Source: JADCRZ01 sp037718865 (GTDB lineage Bacteria; Bacteroidota; Bacteroidia; Chitinophagales; Chitinophagaceae). From it: a stretch of 64,000 nucleotides of DNA. The position numbers and the translations under genes are program-made. This document shows, piece after piece, positions 35,936-46,077 of this stretch. Numbering within the stretch: position 1 is the first letter of the stretch; each line of letters opens with the position of its first letter. The notes beneath the pieces are model-generated. The model worked only from the letters and a program-made list of their open reading frames with translations, ran no database searches and was not told the origin of the DNA. The stretch lies in assembly GCA_037718865.1 (NCBI GenBank), contig JBBJMP010000020.1, forward strand, positions 52,227-116,226, in the 5' to 3' direction.

Positions 35936-36841
35936 CTATGATTTGGGATGTGCCTTTTTGTGGATATCTTTTAATCTTTCGATGGTATTATGTGTATACA
36001 CCTGGGTGGCTGCCAGACTGGAATGGCCCAGTAATTCCTTTACCGCATTAAGGTCGGCGCCGTTATTGGTAAGATGTGTGGCAAAGGTATGTCTGAGTAT
36101 GTGCGGACTTCTTTTTTTTACTGTGGTGACTTGCCCTAAGTAATCATGCACAACCCGGTAAATATATCTGGCATACAGCTTTTTGCCATTTTTACTCACC
36201 AGAAGGTAATCTGCACTATAAGCATCCAGCACTTTGCGTTTATCAGATCTGTACTCGTCCATTTGGCGGGCCAGGGAATCATTAAGCGGAATGATGCGTT
36301 CCTTATTGCCTTTACCCAGCACTTTCATTGTTGCGTTAGCCAGGTCAACATCTGTTTCTTTTAGATTTACCAGTTCACTTTCGCGAATGCCCGTTTGGTA
36401 AAAGATACTAATTAACAAGTAGTCAGTTTTGCCTTTCCAGGTATCCGGAAAATCAACGTCTGTTAGTAATGCAGCCATGTCTTTTTGATCGATATACTGC
36501 GGCAACCGTTTACCTATCCCGGGTGCCACTATATTAGTCATAGGGGTAACTTCTATAATCCCAACCCGCATTTGGTATCTGAAAAAAGACTTTAAAGCCG
36601 ATATTTTACGGTTTATGCTTTTGGCTGTGAGCTTGGCGTCCTTTAAAGAAGCTAGCCAGCTGCGAACTAATGACGGCGAGACCTGAGATATCGTTAATTC
36701 ACCGAACTGAACCTGTAGAAAATCAAAAAACTGGGTTAAATCGTCCTGGTAAGAGCGGATAGTGTGTGGGGAATACCGCTTTTCAAATCTTAACGCATCA
36801 AGGAAAGCAATAATAAAAGATAGGGGCACCTTTATTGACAT
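35936..36841 (-). CDS. xerC: tyrosine site-specific recombinase, XerC/XerD type
   Basis: The 301-residue protein has the N-terminal SAM-like DNA-binding domain and the C-terminal catalytic domain with Arg153 (TGIRESELV), a lysine at 177-180 (GKGNKERIIP), His247, Arg250 (HILRHTFATHL), His273 (LLGHSS) and nucleophile Tyr282 (VYTH). It is expected to resolve chromosome dimers at dif. The start at ATG 36841 is preferred over a GTG at 36856. The rpsU-xer-hpf neighbourhood is a conserved housekeeping one, not a mobile element. C versus D cannot be told. Confidence 0.9.
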   Translation of the reverse strand: MSIKVPLSFIIAFLDALRFEKRYSPHTIRSYQDDLTQFFDFLQVQFGELTISQVSPSLVRSWLASLKDAKLTAKSINRKISALKSFFRYQMRVGIIEVTPMTNIVAPGIGKRLPQYIDQKDMAALLTDVDFPDTWKGKTDYLLISIFYQTGIRESELVNLKETDVDLANATMKVLGKGNKERIIPLNDSLARQMDEYRSDKRKVLDAYSADYLLVSKNGKKLYARYIYRVVHDYLGQVTTVKKRSPHILRHTFATHLTNNGADLNAVKELLGHSSLAATQVYTHNTIERLKDIHKKAHPKS

Positions 36842-36898
36842 AAATAAGATAGCCACAAAGCTAATAAACTTTGCAGCTATCCTGATATAATCAATGCA

Positions 36899-37096
36899 TT
36901 AATCTTCGAATTTTCCACTGGCAACCTGCTGTTTGTATACAGCCTTCAGTACTTCGCCTCTGCGTCTAACAGAAGGTTTTATAAAAGACTGACGCTCTCT
37001 TAACTGAACCAAAACCTTTGCTTTCTCAAACTTTTTCTTGTACTTTTTAAGCGCCTTATCTATATTTTCGCAATCTTTAGAATCGATGATCAACAT
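36899..37096 (-). CDS. rpsU: 30S ribosomal protein bS21
   Basis: bS21 sits near the anti-Shine-Dalgarno end of 16S rRNA. The 65-residue protein is basic, with the family core (ALKKYKKKFEKAKVLVQLRE...SVRRRGEVLKAVYKQ). Confidence 0.95.
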   Translation of the reverse strand: MLIIDSKDCENIDKALKKYKKKFEKAKVLVQLRERQSFIKPSVRRRGEVLKAVYKQQVASGKFED

Positions 37097-37122
37097 AACT
37101 TACTTCTTTTGACTTAGGATCG

Positions 37123-37130
37123 CAAAGATA
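37123..37130 (-). promoter_or_regulatory. -7 element before rpsU
   Basis: TATCTTTG on the minus strand matches TAnnTTTG and lies 27 bases before the rpsU start. The -33 element is not clear. Confidence 0.45.
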
Positions 37131-37209
37131 AAACATTTTTATAAAATCCGGCCAACGACTAAAAATATAAAAAGGAAATACGACATTCGACCGGAAATAG
37201 TAACAGCCA

Positions 37210-37800
37210 ATGTTTACCGGTATTATTGAAGCCATGGGTACGGTAGCAAGTATGCATGATCACGGAACTAATAAAACCTTTTGGATCAATTCTGAAATAT
37301 CATCCCAGCTTAAGGTCGACCAAAGTCTGTCGCATAATGGGGTTTGCCTGACTGTGGAAGAAGTGCGTCTTGATGCTCACCGGGTTACAGCTGTTCAGGA
37401 AACGGCTACCAAATCTAACCTGGGAAGCTGGAAATTATCTGATAAAATAAACCTGGAAAGGTGCCTGCCGATGAATGGCCGTCTTGACGGGCACATGGTG
37501 CAGGGACATGTGGATGCTACCGGTATTTTACTGGGAAAAGATGACCTGCAGGGCAGCTGGCAGCTTAGCTTTTCTTTTCCGCCGGCTTATTCGGCACTAA
37601 TCATTGAGAAGGGTTCTATTTGCCTCAATGGCATCAGCTTAACGGTATTCGACGTTACTCCTGCAAGATTTAACGTTGCCATCATACCATATACCTACCT
37701 AAACACCAATCTCAGGCACATGAAACCTGGTGACACCGTAAACCTGGAATTTGACATCATTGGAAAATATGTTGTCCGCTTTATGCAATTAAAAGAATAA
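37210..37800 (+). CDS. ribE: riboflavin synthase, alpha chain
   Basis: RibE dismutates two 6,7-dimethyl-8-ribityllumazines to riboflavin. The 196-residue protein has two lumazine-binding repeats: MFTGIIEAMG...HNGVCLTVEEV (1-90) and HMVQGHVDATG...CLNGISLTVFDV (95-190). No FMN riboswitch is visible upstream. It is divergent from rpsU. Confidence 0.95.
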   Translation: MFTGIIEAMGTVASMHDHGTNKTFWINSEISSQLKVDQSLSHNGVCLTVEEVRLDAHRVTAVQETATKSNLGSWKLSDKINLERCLPMNGRLDGHMVQGHVDATGILLGKDDLQGSWQLSFSFPPAYSALIIEKGSICLNGISLTVFDVTPARFNVAIIPYTYLNTNLRHMKPGDTVNLEFDIIGKYVVRFMQLKE

Positions 37801-37843
37801 CATTACTTTCATTTCAAAGTTGCCACCGTTTTGAACAGCCAAA

Positions 37844-40030
37844 ATGAACCAACCCGATCTTAAGTTTACTTTTTACCGTTCCGGGGCTTTTGTTTACATA
37901 GGGCTTCTATTGATCACCCTTACCGGTTACTGGCCGGTAAGTTCCGGTCTTTTTGCTTTGAAAAATGATGACATCGTTTATTTTCTCCCCTACCGCTATA
38001 ATATCGTCGAAAGCATTCGCAACGGCCAGTTCCCTTTATGGAGTCCGTACATTTATATGGGCCTTCCCGTTTCGGGAGATATGCAAAGCGGGGCTTGGAA
38101 TCCCCTGGTGTGGATTTTAGGCCTGACAGGCAGGTATACGTTAACCACACTTCACATCGAATTGCTGGCCTATATCTACCTTGGCGGGATCGGGATGTTC
38201 AAACTTATGGCCACATGTGGGTTTAACAGGATCGTTTGCTGGACTATAGCCGTGGCCTATATGTTTAGCGGCTTCATCCTTGACAGCGGTCAGATCCTTT
38301 GCTGGATAACCTGTGCAGGCATACTGCCTTTTACGTACCTGTACTTTATCCGTCTTCTTCAATTGCCTACCCATTCCCTGGCCGTTAAATTTGCCATTTC
38401 AATTGCATTCCTATTTGTAGGCGGCTATCCCTTTTTTTTTATTGCCAACACTTATTTTTTATCTTTCGCTTTTCTTGTTTTTTTTCTACGATCAGCACAA
38501 ACAAAAGGGTTCACATACAGCCTGATACATTTAAGGTACCTGTTGATGTCGGTAGCATTAGTGATTTTATTGAGTGCAGCGCCGCTGCTCAGTTTTATTG
38601 ACCTGCTGCCGCACTATAGTCGTGGACAAACGCTTAGCCTGTCAAAAGCCATGGATCATTCTTATGCGTTGTTTTCTTCCATCTCGCTGCTGTTTCCTCT
38701 TTCTGTCACCAAAACCCATCCTTACTTCTTCCAGAATGGAGAAATATCCAGGAATATGTATATCGGTGTGCTGCTGTTGCCTTTTGTAATTACAGCCGTT
38801 CTGCAACTAAAACGAACGTGGTGGATCCTTGTTCTGGTGTTGACTCTGTTAAGTTTTGCCATAAGCCTTGGTCATCTACTACCCTTTCGCAAATGGGCAT
38901 ACTGGTATGTACCCTTCATGGATAGTTTCCGTCATCCGGCCAATTTCCGTTTGTTTGTAATAACCGGACTGTTGTCATTAGCCGGAAAGGGTTTGCAGGA
39001 ATACATTACATCTCCCGGCTATACCGGAAGAAAGTACTTAAGCAGCGGGTTTGCAGTGTTATTGATCATTACGATGGTGCTGACTGTATATTTCTTCCCC
39101 TTTAAGGAACGATGGCTTACTGGAGATGTGTCACCGACCCCACAGGCACTAAAAATGGTCTTTGACAAGATCAGCTTCAGGCAGGCAGTGAGCATAGGCG
39201 CTCTGGTACAGGTTCCATTTGTGCTGATCGCCATTTATTTCATTCAGCGGAAAAAGGTTTACCTGCTTTGTTTAACGTCCCTGTTGAATGTCATAGTGAT
39301 AAGCCAGCCTCAACAGTTTTACAGTATAGTTGGTAAAAACCCGGCTTCTGAAATAAATCGATATTTAAGAGAGCAACCTGCCGGATTTCCAAAACCTGCA
39401 CTTTCACACCCGGTTTGGTTTCCAGATGAAGAAAAAGTATTTCTTTATGATTATAAGGAATCGCTGAAAAGTTTTTTTAATAAGAAGGTAGCTGTAAACA
39501 CGGGTATAGATAACCCAACCGTTCTTCATGGCTATAGTCGTTTTATCAATGACAGCAGCCTTATGGCAATGACGAGGAATTACCCGTTTATATTTTTCGC
39601 TGATAGCATCGGCGTGCTAAGCGATCCCAATAACAGGGAGCAGTCACAAAACAAGATAGGCCTTCAATCTATTATTGCAACCGGTAAGTTTAACCCTTCG
39701 ATTTCCCTGTTAGCGTTTAAACCGGCAGCTATTAAAATATCCGTTCAAACGGCCCTCGGTAGCACCCTTGTTATATTGCAAAATAATTTGCCCGGGTGGA
39801 AGGCCTACATAGGTAATAAGCCGGTTCGCATAGAAACGGTTAACTACACCTTCATGGCGGTTGAGGTTCCGGCGGGCAGGCATATCATCACGTTACATTA
39901 CAGACCAGACTGGTTCCTCCCTGGATTGCTCGTCAGCAGTACAGGTGTACTTATCTGTATCATGCTGCTCAGCACCCGACCTTTACGTTATTTCGGATTT
40001 CCAGGGGTCGTAAGAACCAAAGTTCCATAA
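37844..40030 (+). CDS. YfhO-like polytopic membrane protein
   Basis: The 728-residue protein has about twelve to fourteen hydrophobic segments and a C-terminal periplasmic beta-domain (LPGWKAYIGNKPV...VPAGRHIITLHYRPDWF), the arrangement of the YfhO family linked to GT-C type glycosyl transfer. The luminal motif DDIVYFLPYR...GQFPLWSPYIYMG near residues 42-72 fits that family. The sugar donor and acceptor are unknown. Its last 48 bases overlap the 3' end of the convergent VOC gene. Confidence 0.8.
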   Translation: MNQPDLKFTFYRSGAFVYIGLLLITLTGYWPVSSGLFALKNDDIVYFLPYRYNIVESIRNGQFPLWSPYIYMGLPVSGDMQSGAWNPLVWILGLTGRYTLTTLHIELLAYIYLGGIGMFKLMATCGFNRIVCWTIAVAYMFSGFILDSGQILCWITCAGILPFTYLYFIRLLQLPTHSLAVKFAISIAFLFVGGYPFFFIANTYFLSFAFLVFFLRSAQTKGFTYSLIHLRYLLMSVALVILLSAAPLLSFIDLLPHYSRGQTLSLSKAMDHSYALFSSISLLFPLSVTKTHPYFFQNGEISRNMYIGVLLLPFVITAVLQLKRTWWILVLVLTLLSFAISLGHLLPFRKWAYWYVPFMDSFRHPANFRLFVITGLLSLAGKGLQEYITSPGYTGRKYLSSGFAVLLIITMVLTVYFFPFKERWLTGDVSPTPQALKMVFDKISFRQAVSIGALVQVPFVLIAIYFIQRKKVYLLCLTSLLNVIVISQPQQFYSIVGKNPASEINRYLREQPAGFPKPALSHPVWFPDEEKVFLYDYKESLKSFFNKKVAVNTGIDNPTVLHGYSRFINDSSLMAMTRNYPFIFFADSIGVLSDPNNREQSQNKIGLQSIIATGKFNPSISLLAFKPAAIKISVQTALGSTLVILQNNLPGWKAYIGNKPVRIETVNYTFMAVEVPAGRHIITLHYRPDWFLPGLLVSSTGVLICIMLLSTRPLRYFGFPGVVRTKVP

Positions 40031-40411
40031 GTGGCCTTCTATGTCATAGCAAGAGTAGTTCTTACCTCCATAATCCTCCGACTTCAATTCCAGAATAATC
40101 TCTGCTCCGTAATTTTTAGCGGTTTCGTAGTGTGTTACAATGTCTTTGTCATCTAATACAATGTAAGGGCTTTGCGTCACAAAATTTCCCACATCACTTG
40201 GGTGTTTGGTGAGCTTGCTGTATGCGCTGTCATGTTTCTGTGAACCTGTCATAATCATTACGTTGCCAAGTTTTAGTTCTGCGTGGGCAACTATTCCATT
40301 GTCGCCTTGTACAATCAGGTGTTTTTCAAATCCAAAAGCGTTACACAACCACTCAATGGCTGTAGCTGCATCTTTGTAACCAATGCAGGGAATGATAGAT
40401 GTTGCTGTCAT
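39983..40411 (-). CDS. VOC (glyoxalase/bleomycin-resistance fold) protein
   Basis: The 142-residue protein (start MTATSIIPCIGYKD; an in-frame ATG at 40462 would add 17 residues) has the paired beta-alpha-beta-beta-beta fold of the vicinal oxygen chelate family: IPCIGYKDAATAIEWLCNAFGFEKHL, then YETAKNYGAEIILELKSEDYGGKNYSCYDIEGHLWNFG split over two halves. Substrate unknown. It overlaps the convergent YfhO-like gene by 48 bases. Confidence 0.82.
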   Translation of the reverse strand: MTATSIIPCIGYKDAATAIEWLCNAFGFEKHLIVQGDNGIVAHAELKLGNVMIMTGSQKHDSAYSKLTKHPSDVGNFVTQSPYIVLDDKDIVTHYETAKNYGAEIILELKSEDYGGKNYSCYDIEGHLWNFGSYDPWKSEIT

Positions 40412-40567
40412 AATATTATTATTTAGTAATTGTCTGTTCAATTGGCTACGGCTTACGTTCATGCTGTGCTGCCTGAACTTGCCTTGAGATAAATATAATG
40501 CTTCCTCAAGTAACTACATCTTTTTATGACTTAACTTAGATAACGTTTACTTACAAAAATAATTTAT

Positions 40568-40870
40568 ATGGGACGTTTTGAGATTAGCCTTCCAGACAAT
40601 ATAAAAGGTGAAGTAAGATCGGGGAAAGTTATAAAAATGCAAAAGGGTTTCCTGGATCTGCTCTTACCGTGGAAAAAGGTCAACCGTGAAGAAAAAACAG
40701 GGTATATTATTAAGGTTAAATCTACGGTTGAAAATAATACTGAATATCGCTTGTTTAAAACAACGGAAGGCAACTGGTCGCAGGATGCGGATGGTTTAAT
40801 AAAAATGGAAGGAGAAACAGCTATGGCAATCAAAAAGGCCATTGAGGAGCATGAAAAATTAAATTCGTAA
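40568..40870 (+). CDS. small protein of unknown function
   Basis: A 100-residue soluble protein, rich in Lys and Glu, with no signal or membrane helix and two predicted beta-rich parts followed by a C-terminal helix (ETAMAIKKAIEEHEKLNS). I do not recognise it. It is flanked by divergent and convergent neighbours and so is probably transcribed alone. Confidence 0.6.
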   Translation: MGRFEISLPDNIKGEVRSGKVIKMQKGFLDLLLPWKKVNREEKTGYIIKVKSTVENNTEYRLFKTTEGNWSQDADGLIKMEGETAMAIKKAIEEHEKLNS

Positions 40871-40935
40871 TACAGAGTACGATCTAAAAGACGAATAAAT
40901 TTACATCTGCACACTTTCACATCAGCACATCTGCT

Positions 40936-43900
40936 CTACCGCATCAAATACATCTTCCCATATCCACGGTTGAAATATTTATCGGTTTCGTCTCCTTCAG
41001 CCTTATATTTCTCCATTTGTCTTCCGTTTAAAGTGGTCACCACGCGGTATAGATAAACACCGTTTGCAAGGCGTTGCCCGAACTGGTCGGTACCATCCCA
41101 TTTAAAGTCTGTGATATTTCTGCCGATATGCAGGTTGCCCAACTCTTCCCTCGTAATCTCCCTGACAACTTTCCCTGTTATGGTCAGTATCTGGATCTTC
41201 ATGTTCTGCGGTATTTCATTACCGGTTATGGTAAAAACAAATGCAGTGGATGTTGTGAAAGGATTGGGGTAGTTCAGCAGGTTGCTGATCATGGGTTTAT
41301 TAATCACGCGGAAGGTTACCCTGTATTCTATCTCTCCGGCCTTGTTGCCGCTTCTGTCTTTCCCTTTCACGATCAGTTCATAATCATCACCTTCCGAATT
41401 ATACTGTTTGCCTAGAGATGGCATAAATTCAATGGTAGCCGTATTTTCAGTTCCACTTTGTGCAGGGATGAAGCGCAGTGTATCATTATCGAATTTATAA
41501 GTGCGTAAGGTGCTGTTCTCATCCGGAAAACGAACCTGGAGGGTGAGTAAGGAAGTATCATTAAGCAGCAGGAATTTTGCCTCATCCTTTAATTTTATCT
41601 GGATGCGGGGTTTGGCTGATACAATGTCGCGGTTAAGAATGTGCACCCCATCAAATGTTACATCTAGGAGCGGGTTGACCTTATCGGGTTTCACGTAAAA
41701 GTTACGATACACAAAATTGTTATACAGGTACTGTTCCCGCTGATCATTATCGGGATTAAAGTCAACGTATAAAGTGTTCATCTCAGGAAAATCTTTTGTA
41801 TCGATCTCGTACCTGAGCATTAGCGTATCCCCGCTAAGCAAAGGTTTTTTTCTGGGAAGAATTATGGGGTGAGGTACATTGTCCTTATCAATCACCACGA
41901 GTTTAACGCGGATGCTGTCAAAAGCTGCCTGGCTGATATTTTTAAACGCAATACCGAATTGCAGCTTTTCCCCAACTTCAAGTGTGTCTTTTGTGGTGAA
42001 AAACAGGTTGGGGGCTAACGCACCTTCAGGTATAGGATCGTAATCCAAACGCCAATACTTCAACTGGTAGGGGGTTAAACTGATGGAATCACTATTGCGC
42101 ATCTTTAACCGGATGTTCGGATACCGGTCTGCTTTAATAAATGAGATGTCCACATCCTGCATAGTCAGATTAACCGTAAGCAGCCTGGTCTCTACATTGG
42201 CAGAATCGATCCCTATGACATCTATGGTAGGGTTATCCGCAGAGTTTGCTTCCTGGCTGCTTCCTCTCCAATGCAGGTTCTTCCATGCTTTGGCCGGTCC
42301 GAAGAGCGGGGATGTAATATAACCCAGGGTATCAGGCGTAGGACAATCCGCAGGTAAAATGACATTATCGTAAACCCCTTCCGTTATTACTGATTTAGGC
42401 GTAAACCTTGATCCTTCATTTTTCTTATACAGGAACACAAAGTTCCTCGGCCGGTAAAATGAGTCAACGGAAGCAAAACCCAGTTGTAAGAACCGGTGGT
42501 AAAGGGAATTGCCGGCGCCAAAATAAGTAGTGTCCCCCTTCCAGTCTGACACAAAAGCCTGGGGGAAGTTGGAATAAGGTGGTATACCGTAGACAGTAGC
42601 GGAAGGATCCAGTGCAAAGGAGCGGACCACAACATAAGCGCCATCCGGTATAATATTGTCCATGAAATGCATGAGGCGGCGCCTGGAGCCCGTATCGGTA
42701 TACCGGTATTCGAAATTGATCTCTCTTCCAGGGTAACAATTGTTTGCCCAGCTACCATATCTGCCTTCATTGGTTGACGGGTCGGTCGTGTTGATCCAGG
42801 GTTTAAACGTCACCGGATCAAAAACATTAATAACCAGCGAAGAAAAGGCGCAGGCATTGGCACCAAGCACCTTACCATTGACACTGATGGAAACACCGGC
42901 TTCTTCAATGACACCGGTGGTCCAGGTTCCTGCCCTTACATAAAGATCGTTATTGATAGAGCCGAACTTCCAGACATTGCTTTGATCAAGTGAAATTTGT
43001 GTAAGCCCGGAACTGGCATGCTGATAATAATGTGATTGATTGAATCCTGCAGTACCTCCTTTTAAAAATATGAATGATGAACCGTTCCAACGGTAACCAT
43101 TACCCGCAGTTGGTACGGAAGCAACCCTCCAGTAGTATACCATGCTGTCTCTATATAAGATCCCCGGGTCAAATTCAAGTAATCCTCCCGCTGAACTTAG
43201 GTTCTTTACCAGTTTTGATGGAGAATTATATAATTCGGTGGTATCCATCTCCATGACGTATTGTTTCAGGCTGCTGAATGGGTTAGCCGTTGAAGCATAT
43301 AATTTCTGGCTTTCGCTGTTGACTATGGAAAAATTGTAGGGGTAGGCGGTTTTTGCTTCGTCTTCATAAATAAAGAATTCCTTGGTAATAATATTATTAC
43401 TCTCCGTTATTTCGGTTACCGAGTTATCAGCATCGACGCTGATCGTGATTTTGTTCAACCCTTTATCTCTGGTGCCTACTACCGGAATTTCAAGACTTAA
43501 TGAGTCGTTATAATAGATACCTCTTCTTTTTCTGCGGTAAATGATTTCCTGGTTTCCATCCGGATACTGGCGTTTCACTTCAACAACGATAGAATCTTTA
43601 ACGGCTTTGCCCAGGTTAAATAAATTAATGGAAAGCTTAAACTTATCTTCCGCGATAGAGATGAACGCAGGTGAGATCTTAACCTGCGGCTCTTCAATCA
43701 CATAATCGGGCAACGCCTGGAAATTCATTTTTAATGCGGGATCGCCATGCAAAGTCACTTCTTCAACATGGATGCGGGCGAAATAGTCGTTATTTCCTGA
43801 AACGGTGACCACCCGCTCAAGCGCATCCCTGTTTACCTGGCCCAAAGAAGCACCGTAGTCTGTTTTGGCGAGATGGTTATAGAAGGAATTGATATAAACA

Positions 43901-46077
43901 TTCAGGTAGTTGACGATACCGAAATGGGTACTGGCTATAAAGGCTATTCCGCCGCGTTGTTTTGCCAATACAAATTTTTCAGATAAGGTTTCATTGTACG
44001 TGAAACGTTGAGGGTCAAACGTAAAAAAATTACCCGCATTACATCCGTTCACGGAAAATACCGGGTATTTACCCTGGTTATTGTAATTCTGCGGATTGTC
44101 AAGATTAAATTCCAGGGTGGTAGACGACGAGTGGCCGAAGTAAGTCACCATACTCAGTCCTTCCTGGAACAAACCGGCTATCCGCTCATTTGACAATTGC
44201 TCCACCGGGTTAGTAGTTGTTTTGCAGAATACCGTAACACTCCCGCCTACCAAGGTATCTTCTATAATCTGCCGGTAAGCATCCATATAACTGCATAACA
44301 CAGTACCCAGATAACTATCACTGGCTCCCGTTACATGAATAACATTTTTCATCCACAACCGCCCTGCGATATTATTCGGTGCAGCAACCTGGGCCTGCTC
44401 ATATTCCTTTACTTTCTCCAGGTAATCTTCAAGTTCAGTAGCACTAACCACCGACAGCCTCCCGATTGGAGTGACCGGCAGGGCATTCACAGCATTTGGC
44501 GAACTTAAAAAATTATCAGATGATGGATATCCGTATGAGGGTACCAGGTTCAATCTATCTGCAAGGGGATCAGCTTCATTCTGCCGGTATTCATTATAAG
44601 CCACTCCCCTGCCGATCAATAAAACAAACCGGGGGGGTGCCGCAAATCGGGACCTGGCAAAACGCAAAAAGTTTTTAATGGAAAGAGGATGCTTTTTTAT
44701 GCCAAAAGCAAACTGGTCAACCAGCTCGTCTATTTCATAAACCTGGCTGTTAAACCGGCCTCCCTGTTGCGAATTACGGTAATTTTTATATTCAGTTACC
44801 GGGTTTGCACCATTGGCGCCCTGGTATAACAGCGGATTACTGATGATCAGGTAATTACCCTGGTTGCCAGCACTATTAAAATTGATGAAAGTTTTCGGAG
44901 TAAGTGTAGTGATGTTTTTTACAGAGGCGGCTTCACTGTTTACCAATACCATTTTCCGGGCACTGTTTGTGCCAGGGAGCGCAAACCTTACTATGTTTCC
45001 GGTGATTTCTCCTACAAATCTTTCTTCGTATTCCAGATCGTATAATACCGGCGCCTGGGAGCCAAAATCGAAATTACGGATCTCAAGGTGGTACCCCTCG
45101 TTTCTGCCAGGCAATTCAAACACGAACTTTTTGCTTCCGCCAAAATTAAACTGGCGCGGATAGACCATATCATAGTAAGAAACTACCATCCTGTCAGTAG
45201 AAATGGTTGAGCTATTACTGAACTGAATGTTTGCCGTGTTTGCACTAATCAGGCTTATAGGTATAGACGCCTGAGTAACCGTATCTTTAAAGAAATCCAG
45301 GGCGGATTCCGACACAACTGTTCCATTTACACTTACCCTGAACGATCTTGAATTGAAAGCATTTCCTGTAAGTCCAAATTTGATCGTAGCATTCGCCCCC
45401 CCCGTATGGACGAACAAATTATTCTGAACATCGCTACGCGGTGTCCCCGGGTAAATTTCCTGGGTGCTCCAGAATTCGCCCCTTTCATAAGATGAAGAGT
45501 ACACATATTCACCCACTGTCTGGGCAAAGCCCGGGTTCATCCTATCCCTGAAATGAGTACCTGTTGTGTGCATAAAAAAGGGCTCTGCCGGCAAAGTGTT
45601 GCTGGCCACCTCGTTGGGCACCTGTGTCAACCGGAAATTATTCCCCGGATTCACCAAAAGGAAATAAACGGCTGTGTCCGTTTGCAGGCTCCATTTGTCA
45701 GAATGCTGGCTAGCCGGATCGCGATAAAGCATTTTGTCCGCTCTACCATCATTTTGCTCACCCCAGAACTCGATATACCCTGTAGCGGATAATGGCCCGC
45801 TCGCGCCGGGTATATACAGGGGTACTTCCTGGCCGTTGCGGAAAAGTTTAAACTGTGAAGCAGGGGTATTCGCTAATCCAGCGCCTGCGAGCGTTGCCTG
45901 CGGGATCCTGTACAATCCAGTTTCTCCGATTTTAAATTTGTAATACGTTTTGTTATAGTCTATCCATTCATTATTGAATTGCTGCGCAAAAGCACCTGTA
46001 ATAACCATAATGACAACCAGTACCAGTATAAATAATTTTCTCATGCCGCGGTGTTTTCTGCTCATTCTTAGGGTCAT
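40936..46077 (-). CDS. porU2: type IX secretion sortase-like protein PorU2 (C25 peptidase)
   Basis: The 1713-residue exported protein has a signal peptide at about residues 12-32 (MRKLFILVLVVIMVITGAFA), an N-terminal beta-domain, and a gingipain-like C25 peptidase domain with His649 (YFGHSS) and Cys679 (VNGCNAGN). CARDB-like beta-sandwich domains follow, and a C-terminal sorting-type domain runs from about 1620 (YPNPFTTST). PorU removes the C-terminal signal of secreted proteins and attaches them to the cell surface. This one is longer than classical PorU (about 1150-1300) and carries its own sorting domain, as in the PorU2 group. It overlaps porV2 by ATGA. Met12 is an alternative start. Confidence 0.82.
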   Translation of the reverse strand: MTLRMSRKHRGMRKLFILVLVVIMVITGAFAQQFNNEWIDYNKTYYKFKIGETGLYRIPQATLAGAGLANTPASQFKLFRNGQEVPLYIPGASGPLSATGYIEFWGEQNDGRADKMLYRDPASQHSDKWSLQTDTAVYFLLVNPGNNFRLTQVPNEVASNTLPAEPFFMHTTGTHFRDRMNPGFAQTVGEYVYSSSYERGEFWSTQEIYPGTPRSDVQNNLFVHTGGANATIKFGLTGNAFNSRSFRVSVNGTVVSESALDFFKDTVTQASIPISLISANTANIQFSNSSTISTDRMVVSYYDMVYPRQFNFGGSKKFVFELPGRNEGYHLEIRNFDFGSQAPVLYDLEYEERFVGEITGNIVRFALPGTNSARKMVLVNSEAASVKNITTLTPKTFINFNSAGNQGNYLIISNPLLYQGANGANPVTEYKNYRNSQQGGRFNSQVYEIDELVDQFAFGIKKHPLSIKNFLRFARSRFAAPPRFVLLIGRGVAYNEYRQNEADPLADRLNLVPSYGYPSSDNFLSSPNAVNALPVTPIGRLSVVSATELEDYLEKVKEYEQAQVAAPNNIAGRLWMKNVIHVTGASDSYLGTVLCSYMDAYRQIIEDTLVGGSVTVFCKTTTNPVEQLSNERIAGLFQEGLSMVTYFGHSSSTTLEFNLDNPQNYNNQGKYPVFSVNGCNAGNFFTFDPQRFTYNETLSEKFVLAKQRGGIAFIASTHFGIVNYLNVYINSFYNHLAKTDYGASLGQVNRDALERVVTVSGNNDYFARIHVEEVTLHGDPALKMNFQALPDYVIEEPQVKISPAFISIAEDKFKLSINLFNLGKAVKDSIVVEVKRQYPDGNQEIIYRRKRRGIYYNDSLSLEIPVVGTRDKGLNKITISVDADNSVTEITESNNIITKEFFIYEDEAKTAYPYNFSIVNSESQKLYASTANPFSSLKQYVMEMDTTELYNSPSKLVKNLSSAGGLLEFDPGILYRDSMVYYWRVASVPTAGNGYRWNGSSFIFLKGGTAGFNQSHYYQHASSGLTQISLDQSNVWKFGSINNDLYVRAGTWTTGVIEEAGVSISVNGKVLGANACAFSSLVINVFDPVTFKPWINTTDPSTNEGRYGSWANNCYPGREINFEYRYTDTGSRRRLMHFMDNIIPDGAYVVVRSFALDPSATVYGIPPYSNFPQAFVSDWKGDTTYFGAGNSLYHRFLQLGFASVDSFYRPRNFVFLYKKNEGSRFTPKSVITEGVYDNVILPADCPTPDTLGYITSPLFGPAKAWKNLHWRGSSQEANSADNPTIDVIGIDSANVETRLLTVNLTMQDVDISFIKADRYPNIRLKMRNSDSISLTPYQLKYWRLDYDPIPEGALAPNLFFTTKDTLEVGEKLQFGIAFKNISQAAFDSIRVKLVVIDKDNVPHPIILPRKKPLLSGDTLMLRYEIDTKDFPEMNTLYVDFNPDNDQREQYLYNNFVYRNFYVKPDKVNPLLDVTFDGVHILNRDIVSAKPRIQIKLKDEAKFLLLNDTSLLTLQVRFPDENSTLRTYKFDNDTLRFIPAQSGTENTATIEFMPSLGKQYNSEGDDYELIVKGKDRSGNKAGEIEYRVTFRVINKPMISNLLNYPNPFTTSTAFVFTITGNEIPQNMKIQILTITGKVVREITREELGNLHIGRNITDFKWDGTDQFGQRLANGVYLYRVVTTLNGRQMEKYKAEGDETDKYFNRGYGKMYLMR

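Noticed and set aside
35936..36841. phage or integron integrase
   Set aside because: The rpsU-xer-hpf setting and the 301-residue length point to a housekeeping Xer recombinase; no integron-specific insert was seen.
37097..37209. FMN riboswitch before ribE
   Set aside because: The 113-base gap is AT-rich and lacks the conserved FMN-aptamer helices.
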